Shown here piece after piece: positions 46,442 through 53,391 of a DNA stretch of 64,000 nt (the first letter of the stretch is position 1; the number at the start of each line of letters is the position of its first letter). Both the position numbers and the translations under genes were made by a program. The notes beneath the pieces were generated by a model, which saw only the letters and a list, made by a program, of their open reading frames with translations, was not told the origin of the DNA and did no database searches. This stretch comes from Acidobacteriaceae bacterium. GTDB lineage: Bacteria; Acidobacteriota; Terriglobia; Terriglobales; Acidobacteriaceae. Location of the stretch: positions 1 to 64,000 of the forward strand of contig PKXQ01000156.1 of NCBI GenBank assembly GCA_003132405.1, read 5' to 3'.

Positions 46442-47539
46442 TTAATCGGCCGCTGCTCCGTTCGTAGTGTTAGTCGGGCTCCCCTTACTCCCGTTAGCGC
46501 TGTCCTTCTCCGCCTGCCGCAAGCGCAGCGCACGGTTCGAAGGCAGCCCCGCATCGCGGATCTTATACAACAGCGCGCGATAGCTGATGGCCAGCGTCCG
46601 CGCCGTCTGCTTCCGATTCCAGTGATGCTGCTGCAGCACCTTTAATATGACCTTGCGCTCCAGTTCACGCACGCACTGCCGTGTCAGCTTCTTCAGCGAA
46701 ATCGGCCCATCCAGCGAAATCTCCGAATTGAAAAAATCCGGCTCCCGCGCCACCAGGTCATTCGTGATCACTTCCTCATGCCCCAGAATCACGTAGCGCT
46801 TGATCAGGTTTTCCAGTTCCCGAATGTTTCCCGGCCAGTGATACTTCTGCAGCACTGCCATCACTTCGCCCGACAATGGACGCGCCCGGCAGTTGAACTT
46901 CCGGTTGTAATACTCCAGGAAGTACGCGCACAAATCCGGAATGTCACTATGCCGCTCACGCAACGCCGGCATCCTTATATTCACCACATTAATTCGATAG
47001 TAGAGATCCTGCCGGAACGTCCCCGATTCGATCTCCGTCTCCAGGTGGCGATTGGTCGCGCAAACCACGCGCACCTCGACTTTCTTATCTTCCTGCGCGC
47101 CGATGCGGCAGAACTGCCCATCCTGCAAGAGCTGCAAGAGTTTCGATTGCAAAGTTGGATCCAGTTCGGAAATCTCGTCCAGAAACAGCGTCCCGCGATG
47201 GGCCATTTCCACCCGCCCAGGCTTCGATCCAACCGCCCCCGTGAACGCTCCCTTTTCGTAACCAAACAGTTCGCTCTCCAGCAGCGTCCCAGGAATCGCC
47301 GGGCAGTTTACTTTCACATAGGGCCCGGATTTCCACGGCGAAAGGCTATGGATCAGCCGGGCAATGATGTCCTTGCCAGTTCCGCTTTCGCCCGTGATCA
47401 GCACAGGAACGTTGGCCGCGGCAACCTTGCTCAGCCGCGAGCGCACTGCCTGCATCACCTCAGTGTGGCCAAAAACGATGTTATCCGGAGGAATCTCGCC
47501 CAACGATTGCTGCAATGAGCTTACCGAGAGTGTGGTCAT
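46442..47539 (-). CDS. sigma54-dependent transcriptional activator without receiver domain
   Basis: About 365 residues: AAA+ domain directly after a short N-terminus, then a Fis-type HTH. ITGESGTGKDIIARLIH (Walker A), GYEKGAFTGAV (the sigma54-contacting GAFTGA loop), LFLDEISELD (Walker B) and WPGNIRELENL are intact. HTH: VLQQHHWNRKQTARTLAISY. No receiver or GAF domain, so activity may be controlled by level or a partner. ATG 47539 is preferred, as the sigma54-like box at 47588 would place the transcript start near 47577; ATG 47581 is the alternative. Confidence 0.93.
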   Translation of the reverse strand: MTTLSVSSLQQSLGEIPPDNIVFGHTEVMQAVRSRLSKVAAANVPVLITGESGTGKDIIARLIHSLSPWKSGPYVKVNCPAIPGTLLESELFGYEKGAFTGAVGSKPGRVEMAHRGTLFLDEISELDPTLQSKLLQLLQDGQFCRIGAQEDKKVEVRVVCATNRHLETEIESGTFRQDLYYRINVVNIRMPALRERHSDIPDLCAYFLEYYNRKFNCRARPLSGEVMAVLQKYHWPGNIRELENLIKRYVILGHEEVITNDLVAREPDFFNSEISLDGPISLKKLTRQCVRELERKVILKVLQQHHWNRKQTARTLAISYRALLYKIRDAGLPSNRALRLRQAEKDSANGSKGSPTNTTNGAAAD

Positions 47540-47587
47540 AGGAGTGAATGCCCTTTGCGGAGGGTCTTCATCCGCATGCACTAAAAG

Positions 47588-47603
47588 TGCATCCCAAGCA
47601 CCA
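47588..47603 (-). promoter_or_regulatory. candidate sigma54 promoter
   Basis: On the minus strand TGGTGCTTGGGATGCA has GG and GC at exact -24/-12 spacing, though the boxes deviate from TGGCAC-N5-TTGCA. It would serve the sigma54 activator gene itself. A similar box lies at 48342. Confidence 0.4.
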
Positions 47604-47703
47604 AACTGGGGAAGTTGGCTGGGCGCCCTGCAAGCTTGCTGTTAAGCGCTCAACTTATGAATGGCTTGCAAAGATCATAGCCTATTAGCGCTAAGGAATA
47701 GCA

Positions 47704-47719
47704 TGGCACCAAAGTGCCA
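47704..47719. promoter_or_regulatory. inverted repeat TGGCAC-N4-GTGCCA
   Basis: Perfect palindrome TGGCACCAAAGTGCCA between the sigma54 activator and the PilZ gene. The half-site resembles a -24 box, but the second half does not give a -12 box at proper spacing, so it is more likely an operator. Confidence 0.4.
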
Positions 47720-47751
47720 CTATGAGATGGGTGGTAGAGAGGAAAAACATT

Positions 47752-48183
47752 TCACACTGGTGCTCGGACTTTCCTCAAATGCTTGCTTGAAATCGCCTCT
47801 GTATCGGTATTCAGGGGCCGAGCAAACTTCAGTCCCAGAAGATGATGCTCATCGGTATGTGCTACCCAGACAGCCTTAGCCAGCATGATTCGGGCCGAGG
47901 TCTTCAACCCATGCGTGGAGCCAAGTGGTGCGCTCGGAATTTCCACTGAAACCACGGCAGATTCAGGCAAAGAACGCCGTACTGCCACCAAAGCGCCCCC
48001 CGCTCCTATATTAATAGCGGTGGCAAACTCCAGGGATTCCTTGCCGTTTCCGTCGTGCGCACGGATAAAAACCGGAATCGCCAGCTGCAACCGCGCCCAT
48101 TTTCGTTGTTCCTTCTTGGATAATCTGCGAGGCAAGGTTCTATCCGCTCCTATATAAGGGTTATTGCAACTAGAGGGCCGCAT
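47752..48183 (-). CDS. PilZ-domain protein
   Basis: About 143 residues with one PilZ domain, which usually binds cyclic di-GMP: KKEQRKWARLQLAIPVFIRA carries an RxxxR-like basic start and TAINIGAGGALVAVRR the DxSxxG-like second motif, here N-IGAGG, with the Asp/Ser replaced. Binding may therefore be weak or absent. The C-terminus EHHLLGLKFARPL is typical. ATG 48183 is chosen for the compact form; the frame reaches 48249. Confidence 0.78.
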   Translation of the reverse strand: MRPSSCNNPYIGADRTLPRRLSKKEQRKWARLQLAIPVFIRAHDGNGKESLEFATAINIGAGGALVAVRRSLPESAVVSVEIPSAPLGSTHGLKTSARIMLAKAVWVAHTDEHHLLGLKFARPLNTDTEAISSKHLRKVRAPV

Positions 48184-48456
48184 CTCATGGGCCAAACCTC
48201 GGCGACTGTCTGTGTTCGGTCGACCATCTCCAAACCTCGCCTCCCACACCGAATTTGACGCAATGTCACCAGGACACGAGCACTTGACGATTGACTGCTA
48301 GTCATAGATAAAAAGTGCAAATCTTTTCCTCTCGGCCCGGTTGGTGCATGGTTTGTAATTGACAGTCCGGAGTGGCTCCCCTATGATGGAGTCAAATCCC
48401 CCACGTTCTGACGGTAGTAGTTTCCTCCCCATTTAGTTGTTTTGATTGGGATTTCC
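48184..48456. other. intergenic region between PilZ and histidine kinase, promoter candidates
   Basis: TTGACG (48284-48289) and GATAAA (48307-48312), 17 bases apart, form a weak sigma70-type pair. TGGTGC-N5-TTGTA at 48342-48357 resembles a sigma54 box like that at 47588. No gene is seen. Confidence 0.35.
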
Positions 48457-49386
48457 ATGTCTTCGATAAGCGAGAAAAGGCCAGCCGCCGCTATCGCTGG
48501 TACAACCCCAAATGACCGCTCGCCGGCAGCCGTCGCCGCGCCTGCTTATGCCTCTAGCCTCGGGGATGAGGGGACGCGTGAGCTGGAGCAACTGCGCGAT
48601 CGATTTCGCAAAACCACGAACGCGCTCGCTTCCGCCGCCCACGACTTAAAAACTCCGCTCGCGATCCTCAACGGTTACATCGAACTGTTGCGCAGTCAGA
48701 AACTCGGTCCGCTCAACGAGCGCCAGCGCGAAGTGATGGCAGACATGTTCTCGAGTGGTCAGCGCTTGCAGCAGTTCATTCAGGACTTCCTCACCTTCAG
48801 CGTGCTCGAAACCGGTGAACTGCGCATGCAATTTATCGAAGGTGACATGAACGCCTGCCTCTCTGAAGTTTGCCGCCTTTGGTCTGGCCGTTTTCAAGAG
48901 CGCGGCCTCGCTCTCTATTTCCTCGCGAATGACAAATTGACGCCCTTCGCCTTCGATGGCCCCAAGATCCAACGCGTCATTTCCAATCTTCTCGAGAATG
49001 CCTCGAAATACACGCCCCAGGGAGGCACCGTTTGGCTGCACGCCGAACCTCATATGTGGGAGCGTCGCGGCGCCAGTGCATCGTCTGTCAACGGCGAGCG
49101 CCGTCGCCAATCGACAAATGTGCCGAATGCCGTCAAAGTCAGCGTAGCTGACACCGGCCCCGGGATCCGCCCCGAGTTTCATCTCGAAATTTTCGATGAT
49201 TTCTTCCGCTCGCCGGGAAGCGAATCCGCTGAAGGTATGGGCCTCGGCCTCGCCATCGCGCGCCGTCTTCTTCAGGGCATGAGCGGCAAGATCTGGGTCG
49301 AAAGCGAACCCGGCGCAGGTTGCAAGTTTTCTTTTCTCATTCCCCTCAACCCCATTCTGAATACTCCGACAAGAGGAGCCGAATGA
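48457..49386 (+). CDS. cytoplasmic sensor histidine kinase
   Basis: About 309 residues with no membrane span. HisKA: RKTTNALASAAHDLKTPLAI (phospho-His in AAHDLKTP near residue 63). The ATPase domain has QRVISNLLENASKYTPQGGT (N box), VSVADTGPGIRPEF and GMGLGLAIARRLLQG. The first 45 residues lack a known sensor domain, so input may come from a partner. Its stop overlaps the response regulator start (ATGA), making a two-component pair. ATG 48457 is chosen; TTG 48442 is in frame. Confidence 0.94.
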   Translation: MSSISEKRPAAAIAGTTPNDRSPAAVAAPAYASSLGDEGTRELEQLRDRFRKTTNALASAAHDLKTPLAILNGYIELLRSQKLGPLNERQREVMADMFSSGQRLQQFIQDFLTFSVLETGELRMQFIEGDMNACLSEVCRLWSGRFQERGLALYFLANDKLTPFAFDGPKIQRVISNLLENASKYTPQGGTVWLHAEPHMWERRGASASSVNGERRRQSTNVPNAVKVSVADTGPGIRPEFHLEIFDDFFRSPGSESAEGMGLGLAIARRLLQGMSGKIWVESEPGAGCKFSFLIPLNPILNTPTRGAE

Positions 49387-50807
49387 GCGAAACCGCCAAC
49401 ATTTTGCTGGTGGATGACGAACCGGGAATGCTGCGCTACATCCGCACCCTGCTGGAAGTCGACGAGCATAAAGTTCAAACCGCCAGCACCGGCGAAGAAG
49501 CCGTCGAACACGTCCAGAAGGGCCTGCATCCCGACCTCGTTTTGCTCGATCTCCTCATGCCCGGCATCGACGGCTTGCAGACTCTCGAAAAACTGCGCCA
49601 ACTCAAGCCCGGATTAAAAGTCGTCATGCTCTCCTGCGTCAACGACACGCGCAAAGTCGTACAGGCCATGCGCCTGGGCGCCGTCGATTATTTGACCAAG
49701 CCTTTTCAGAAAGCCGAATTAGACGCCGTCATCGGGCAGTGCATCGGCACCGCCAAAGGCGAGAGCTACTCAGGCGAAATCGAAGAGCTTTGCGATGACG
49801 TTTTCTTCGTAGCCGCCAGCCCTGCGATGAAAAAGATTCGCTCGCAAGCCGCGCTCGTCGCCAATGTTGAGATTCCTGTTCTCCTGTTAGGCGAAAGCGG
49901 CACGGGCAAGGAAGTGCTTGCGCGCCTCATTCACAAGCTTTCTCCGCGCGCTCACCGCACTTTCCTGAAAGTGAATTGCGCGGCCGTTCCCGCCGACCTG
50001 CTCGAAAGCGAACTCTTCGGCTACGAGGCGGGAGCCTTCACCGGCGCCACTCATCCCAAGCCCGGCAAATTTGAACTGTGCAACAAGGGCACTATCCTGT
50101 TAGACGAAATCGGCGAAATGTCGCCGCTCCTGCAGGCCAAACTGTTGCACGTTCTTCAGGATCAGACCTTCTCGCGCCTCGGCAGCCGCACCATGATCAA
50201 GGTCGACGTCCGCATCCTGGCCGCGACCAATATCAATATTCCCGAAGCTCTCGCCAACAAGCGCCTGCGCGAGGATCTCTACTACCGCTTGAACGCCTTC
50301 ACCATGTCGCTGCCGCCGCTGCGCGAGCGCAAAGAAGAAATTCCGATCCTGCTGAAGCATTTCATGTCGCGCATGTCGGAGTCCTACGCCCGCCCTCCTC
50401 TTCCATTGTCAGGGCCACTCATGGAAGCATGCCTGCGCCATAGCTGGCCCGGCAATTTGCGCGAACTCAGCAACTTCATCAAGCGCTACTTGGTTCTGGG
50501 AGACGAAACCCTGGCCGCATCCGAATTGCAGCCCCGGCCCGATGGCGGTAGCGGAATGCATTTCGATGCCGCCGGCAGAGCCGCTGTAGTCAGCGCCGAC
50601 GGTTCCGGTGGATTGAAGTCGGTCTCCCGCAACGCCAAAGATGAAGCGGAAGCAGAAGCCATTTCCCGCGCATTAGAAGAGACAAACTGGAACCGAAAAC
50701 AAGCCGCAGCCTTGCTGAAGATCAGCTATAAAGCCCTGCTCTACAAAATCCGCCAATACGGCATAGCCCAAACCAGAAGCACCCACCGCCTATCCGCCGG
50801 CGCCTGA
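49383..50807 (+). CDS. NtrC-family sigma54 response regulator
   Basis: A 474-residue regulator with receiver, AAA+ and Fis domains. Receiver: NILLVDDEPGMLRYIRTLLE, DLVLLDLLMPGIDG (phospho-Asp near 53), and DYLTKPFQKAEL. AAA+: LGESGTGKEVLARLIHKLSP, GYEAGAFTGATHP, ILLDEIGEMSP, HSWPGNLRELSNFI. HTH: ALEETNWNRKQAAALLKISY. GAGGAG lies before ATG 49383, which overlaps the kinase stop. It should activate sigma54 promoters on phosphorylation by the kinase upstream. Confidence 0.95.
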   Translation: MSETANILLVDDEPGMLRYIRTLLEVDEHKVQTASTGEEAVEHVQKGLHPDLVLLDLLMPGIDGLQTLEKLRQLKPGLKVVMLSCVNDTRKVVQAMRLGAVDYLTKPFQKAELDAVIGQCIGTAKGESYSGEIEELCDDVFFVAASPAMKKIRSQAALVANVEIPVLLLGESGTGKEVLARLIHKLSPRAHRTFLKVNCAAVPADLLESELFGYEAGAFTGATHPKPGKFELCNKGTILLDEIGEMSPLLQAKLLHVLQDQTFSRLGSRTMIKVDVRILAATNINIPEALANKRLREDLYYRLNAFTMSLPPLRERKEEIPILLKHFMSRMSESYARPPLPLSGPLMEACLRHSWPGNLRELSNFIKRYLVLGDETLAASELQPRPDGGSGMHFDAAGRAAVVSADGSGGLKSVSRNAKDEAEAEAISRALEETNWNRKQAAALLKISYKALLYKIRQYGIAQTRSTHRLSAGA

Positions 50808-51133
50808 TGAAATCTCGTGCCGATGGCCTTGTCTTTCTTGCCGTCGCGTTAATGGCCATCTGCCTTTCTGGACCGGCAATCGATTTAACCGATCAACTCA
50901 TCGTGCGGCATCCGGTTCGGCTGCCGGCGTTCTTTGAGGCCCCTTTCGCAATACTCTGGTTTCTCGATTACGCCTGCGGCAAGGTTTTTGCCGGAGTTCT
51001 TTCTCTTTGCGTTCTGGCCGCCCTATTCAGCCGGGAAATCAGGTGGTGGACGAAGATGATCCTCGTTATCGTAACGGTGGAGGTTTGGCGCGTCTTGCCG
51101 CCATTTATCGAGCGATCAAAGCATCTTTGGTAA
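50807..51133 (+). CDS. small membrane protein, function unknown
   Basis: A 108-residue protein with three likely membrane spans (LVFLAVALMAICLSGPAI, FFEAPFAILWFLDYACGKVF, TKMILVIVTVEVWRV). ATG 50807 overlaps the response regulator stop by one base (TGATG), so it is co-translated with the two-component pair and may be a third component. No family recognised. Confidence 0.6.
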   Translation: MKSRADGLVFLAVALMAICLSGPAIDLTDQLIVRHPVRLPAFFEAPFAILWFLDYACGKVFAGVLSLCVLAALFSREIRWWTKMILVIVTVEVWRVLPPFIERSKHLW

Positions 51134-51137
51134 TGTG

Positions 51138-51224
51138 TGGTGCGGATAAGAGGACTCGAACCTCCACGACCTTGCGATCACTAGGACCTGAACCTAGCGC
51201 GTCTGCCAGTTCCGCCATATCCGC
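51138..51224 (-). tRNA. tRNA-Leu (CAG)
   Basis: Minus-strand tRNA of 87 bases including an encoded CCA. Acceptor arms GCGGATA and TATCCGC pair; T arm GGAGGTTCGAGTCCTC; anticodon loop TTCAGGT with CAG at 51188-51190; the long variable arm (TGATCGCAAGGTCG) fits Leu. It lies 4 bases after the membrane protein gene, on the opposite strand. Confidence 0.96.
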
Positions 51225-51357
51225 ATTAGAGAAAAAATCGGAGGGCCTTCTATCAAGGCGACTATACTAATATTCTACTGGCTGCTGTCCACCTGTCAAA
51301 CTCGCGCTCCCAATTCGAAGCCTCAGCCGCCCCGCTCTTTCCGCAGTTCCGGCCCTT

Positions 51358-51450
51358 GTTTTTGGGTGGCGCAGCGGTTCACCGCTGCGATAGGTCGGCC
51401 CTTCAACCCGGGCTTTAGCCGCTGCGAGAGACAGCGAGGAGTTTTCCATT
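51358..51450. repeat. interspersed repeat family B
   Basis: TTTTTGGGTGGCGCAGCGG with the palindrome closing CCGCTGCG, followed by CCCGGGCTTTAGCCGCTGCG. Matches copies at 5045 and 16513. Confidence 0.8.
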
Positions 51451-51515
51451 TTTCCCCCAGCCTTTTGACGCGCGGGATTTAGAATTTCAAAAGCCACGGA
51501 GAGACTCAAGCGACC

Positions 51516-51743
51516 ATGCCAAATCCACCCAACAAAATCCCTGCCGAGTTGGCCAAAGAACTCCGCACCCTCGCCCACGATCTCAGTAATTCGCTGGAGA
51601 CCATCGTCCAAGCTACTTACCTGATCTCCCAATCCGGCCCTCCCGACAACATTCGCCGCTGGGTAGAACTCACCGACCAAGCCTCCCAGGAAGCCGTAAA
51701 AATCAACCAAAAACTGCGTCAATTACTCCGCTCCCAAAGCTAG
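51516..51743 (+). CDS. small protein resembling a histidine-kinase dimerisation domain
   Basis: A 75-residue helical protein. ELRTLAHDLSNSLETIVQAT resembles the H-box of histidine kinases, with His in LAHDLSN, and a second helix (DQASQEAVKINQKLRQLL) follows. No ATPase domain is present. It might be a phosphotransfer or anti-kinase protein, or simply an exported fold lookalike; no signal peptide. Start ATG 51516, with a GGAGAG upstream. Confidence 0.6.
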   Translation: MPNPPNKIPAELAKELRTLAHDLSNSLETIVQATYLISQSGPPDNIRRWVELTDQASQEAVKINQKLRQLLRSQS

Positions 51744-51791
51744 CCCAAAATTCCGCCTGGATCGCCGCTAAGATAAAGCTCCGTGAGCTTT

Positions 51792-51836
51792 CCTTCGTGG
51801 ACCTTAGTGTCCTTGGTGGTGAACGATTTTCGCAAA
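51792..51836. repeat. CCTTCGTGGACC...CCTTGGTGGTGAACG repeat
   Basis: CCTTCGTGGACCTTAGTGTC followed by CTTGGTGGTGAACG and TTTCGCAA matches the copy at 7061-7094. Both are in intergenic DNA. Only two copies are in the window. Confidence 0.7.
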
Positions 51837-51885
51837 GTGAGACATATACGTATAAATTCGTATGTACACAAATGACACCACAAAT

Positions 51886-51901
51886 GTTCCACGTGGAACA
51901 T
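51886..51901. promoter_or_regulatory. parS-like centromere site
   Basis: TGTTCCACGTGGAACA is a perfect 16-base palindrome. It differs from the classic parS TGTTTCACGTGAAACA at two symmetric positions and equals variants known as ParB sites in other bacteria. It lies in a convergent intergenic region (51744-51917), where binding disturbs no promoter. parAB are not in the window. A single copy is visible here; parS sites usually cluster toward oriC. Confidence 0.7.
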
Positions 51902-51917
51902 TTTCTCCTTTTATACG

Positions 51918-52340
51918 CTATCCCAGCTTGGCGTCCATGGTGATCTCGGCGTTTAGCACCTTCGAAACCGGGCAGCCCGCCTTGGCATTCTGCGCCGCCG
52001 TGCTAAAGCTTTCCGCAGTCGCCCCCGGCACCTTGGCGACGACATCGAGATGCACCGCCGTGATCGCCCAACCCGCCTCAAGCTTCTCCATGGTCAGCGT
52101 GGCCGAGGTGTTGATGCTCTCCGGGGTCAGGTTCGCGCCACCCAGTTGCGCCGACAGCGCCATCGAAAAGCACGCCGCGTGCGCCGCCGCAATCAACTCC
52201 TCCGGATTTGTACCCGGAGCATTTTCAAACCGCGTCGTAAAGGAATAAGGCGTGTTCGCAAGTACGCCGCTCGCGGACGACACCGTCCCCTTGCCATCCT
52301 TAAGACCGCCCTTCCACACCGCACTAGCCTTCCGTTGCAT
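51918..52340 (-). CDS. OsmC/Ohr-family peroxiredoxin
   Basis: A 140-residue OsmC-type hydroperoxide-reducing protein. The catalytic Cys pair lies in IAAAHAACFSMALSAQL (peroxidatic) and AKAGCPVSKVL (resolving); GTNPEELIA is conserved. It detoxifies organic peroxides with dihydrolipoyl-type thiols. Start ATG 52340. No OhrR regulator is adjacent. Confidence 0.92.
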   Translation of the reverse strand: MQRKASAVWKGGLKDGKGTVSSASGVLANTPYSFTTRFENAPGTNPEELIAAAHAACFSMALSAQLGGANLTPESINTSATLTMEKLEAGWAITAVHLDVVAKVPGATAESFSTAAQNAKAGCPVSKVLNAEITMDAKLG

Positions 52341-52432
52341 ACCAATCTCCTGAGATGAGGATTGAAGTCCTAGCTATTGTAGAGGCTCGGGAGTTCCTGG
52401 GCGACGCAGCCCTTCAGCAAAAAAGCGCCCCC

Positions 52433-52654
52433 TCAGTAAAAATCAGAGCAGCTCAGGTAGAATCCGCATTTCTTGCAGACCACTTTGCAACCATGCCCGC
52501 GCAACTCGGTCGAGCAGTTAGGGCAGATCGAGGCGGCATCGGTCTTCACAATCACCGCCCGAACCTCGCCAGGAATTTGCGGAGATACACCGTTCGCAAT
52601 CTCAACCCGCGCTGGCGCAGCGGTTAACCCAGACGGATTCCTGAACGAAGTCAT
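52433..52654 (-). CDS. small zinc-ribbon protein
   Basis: A 73-residue protein ending in ICPNCSTELRGHGCKVVCKK then CGFYLSCSDFY, with CxxC, CxxxxCxxC and a final Cys that suit a zinc ribbon. The N-terminal half is Pro/Ala-rich. ATG 52654 is chosen because a longer frame would run under tRNA-Cys. The function is unknown; such short ribbons often bind nucleic acid or partner proteins. I recall this C-terminal pattern from acidobacterial genomes. Confidence 0.72.
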   Translation of the reverse strand: MTSFRNPSGLTAAPARVEIANGVSPQIPGEVRAVIVKTDAASICPNCSTELRGHGCKVVCKKCGFYLSCSDFY

Positions 52655-52780
52655 GTCCGGTGTTGTAACACAAATGGCGGTCGTCAGAAAATTAAAGCGT
52701 TGCGGTTCGCGGTTCGTCGCTCGAGATTCGCTGTTCAGAATAGACAAAGCACCCCCCAAAGTTCTACCGTCATAAAACTG

Positions 52781-52855
52781 GGCGCGGTACCCAAGTGGTA
52801 AGGGAGAGGTCTGCAAAACCTTTACACGCCGGTTCGATTCCGGCCCGCGCCTCCA
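52781..52855 (+). tRNA. tRNA-Cys (GCA)
   Basis: Plus-strand tRNA of 75 bases with encoded CCA. Acceptor GGCGCGG/CCGCGCC pairs; T arm GCCGGTTCGATTCCGGC; anticodon loop CTGCAAA with GCA at 52813-52815. The following 400 bases hold a gene fragment. Confidence 0.96.
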
Positions 52856-53255
52856 AGTTTCCCCCGCTCGAAGCTGCGAGAGACGCCCGCCGTGGCGCTT
52901 GAGGGACGATTGGATCGCACGGTTCCCCTCGGCTGCTCCGAACGAAGAGGTTTACGGCAACTACAACTGTAGTTACGGTCACGGCGACCAATATGCGACA
53001 GGCGGACCAGATTACATGTTCTTCGGAGTGGTTGAAAACCCGAGCGCAGTGTATACCTTCCTGTTACCCGCAGGGGCTGTGAGCGGTACCGATACGGCGA
53101 CAAACACGACCGATGCAGTTGGCGGAACAAGCGCGATCATCGTGGATAATGATTCAACTGCCGGACAGGCGTCGAGCCTCTACTTCGGCACACTGGCGAC
53201 GTCAACCACGGTTTGCGGAACTACGGCCGCGTATTGCGCGGTCAAGCTGACGTAG
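52856..53255 (+). pseudogene. 3' fragment of an exported repeat protein
   Basis: The frame ending 53255 is open back to the tRNA and has no good start (a TTG at 52899 is the first possible). Its end, GQASSLYFGTLATSTTVCGT followed by TAAYCAVKLT, looks like the C-terminus of large exported acidobacterial proteins. It probably lost its 5' part, perhaps by a deletion or integration event at the tRNA 3' end. Confidence 0.55.
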
Positions 53256-53391
53256 GCTGGATTGCAGTAGTTCACCGCTCAGGCCGCATGGGACTCTCTT
53301 TTCGAGAAACCTCTTAAGATTTCAGCGACCACGTCGCGTCCCCTAACCCTAATGCCATCATGAGAAGGCTTCCACTATAATTGCGCCACGA

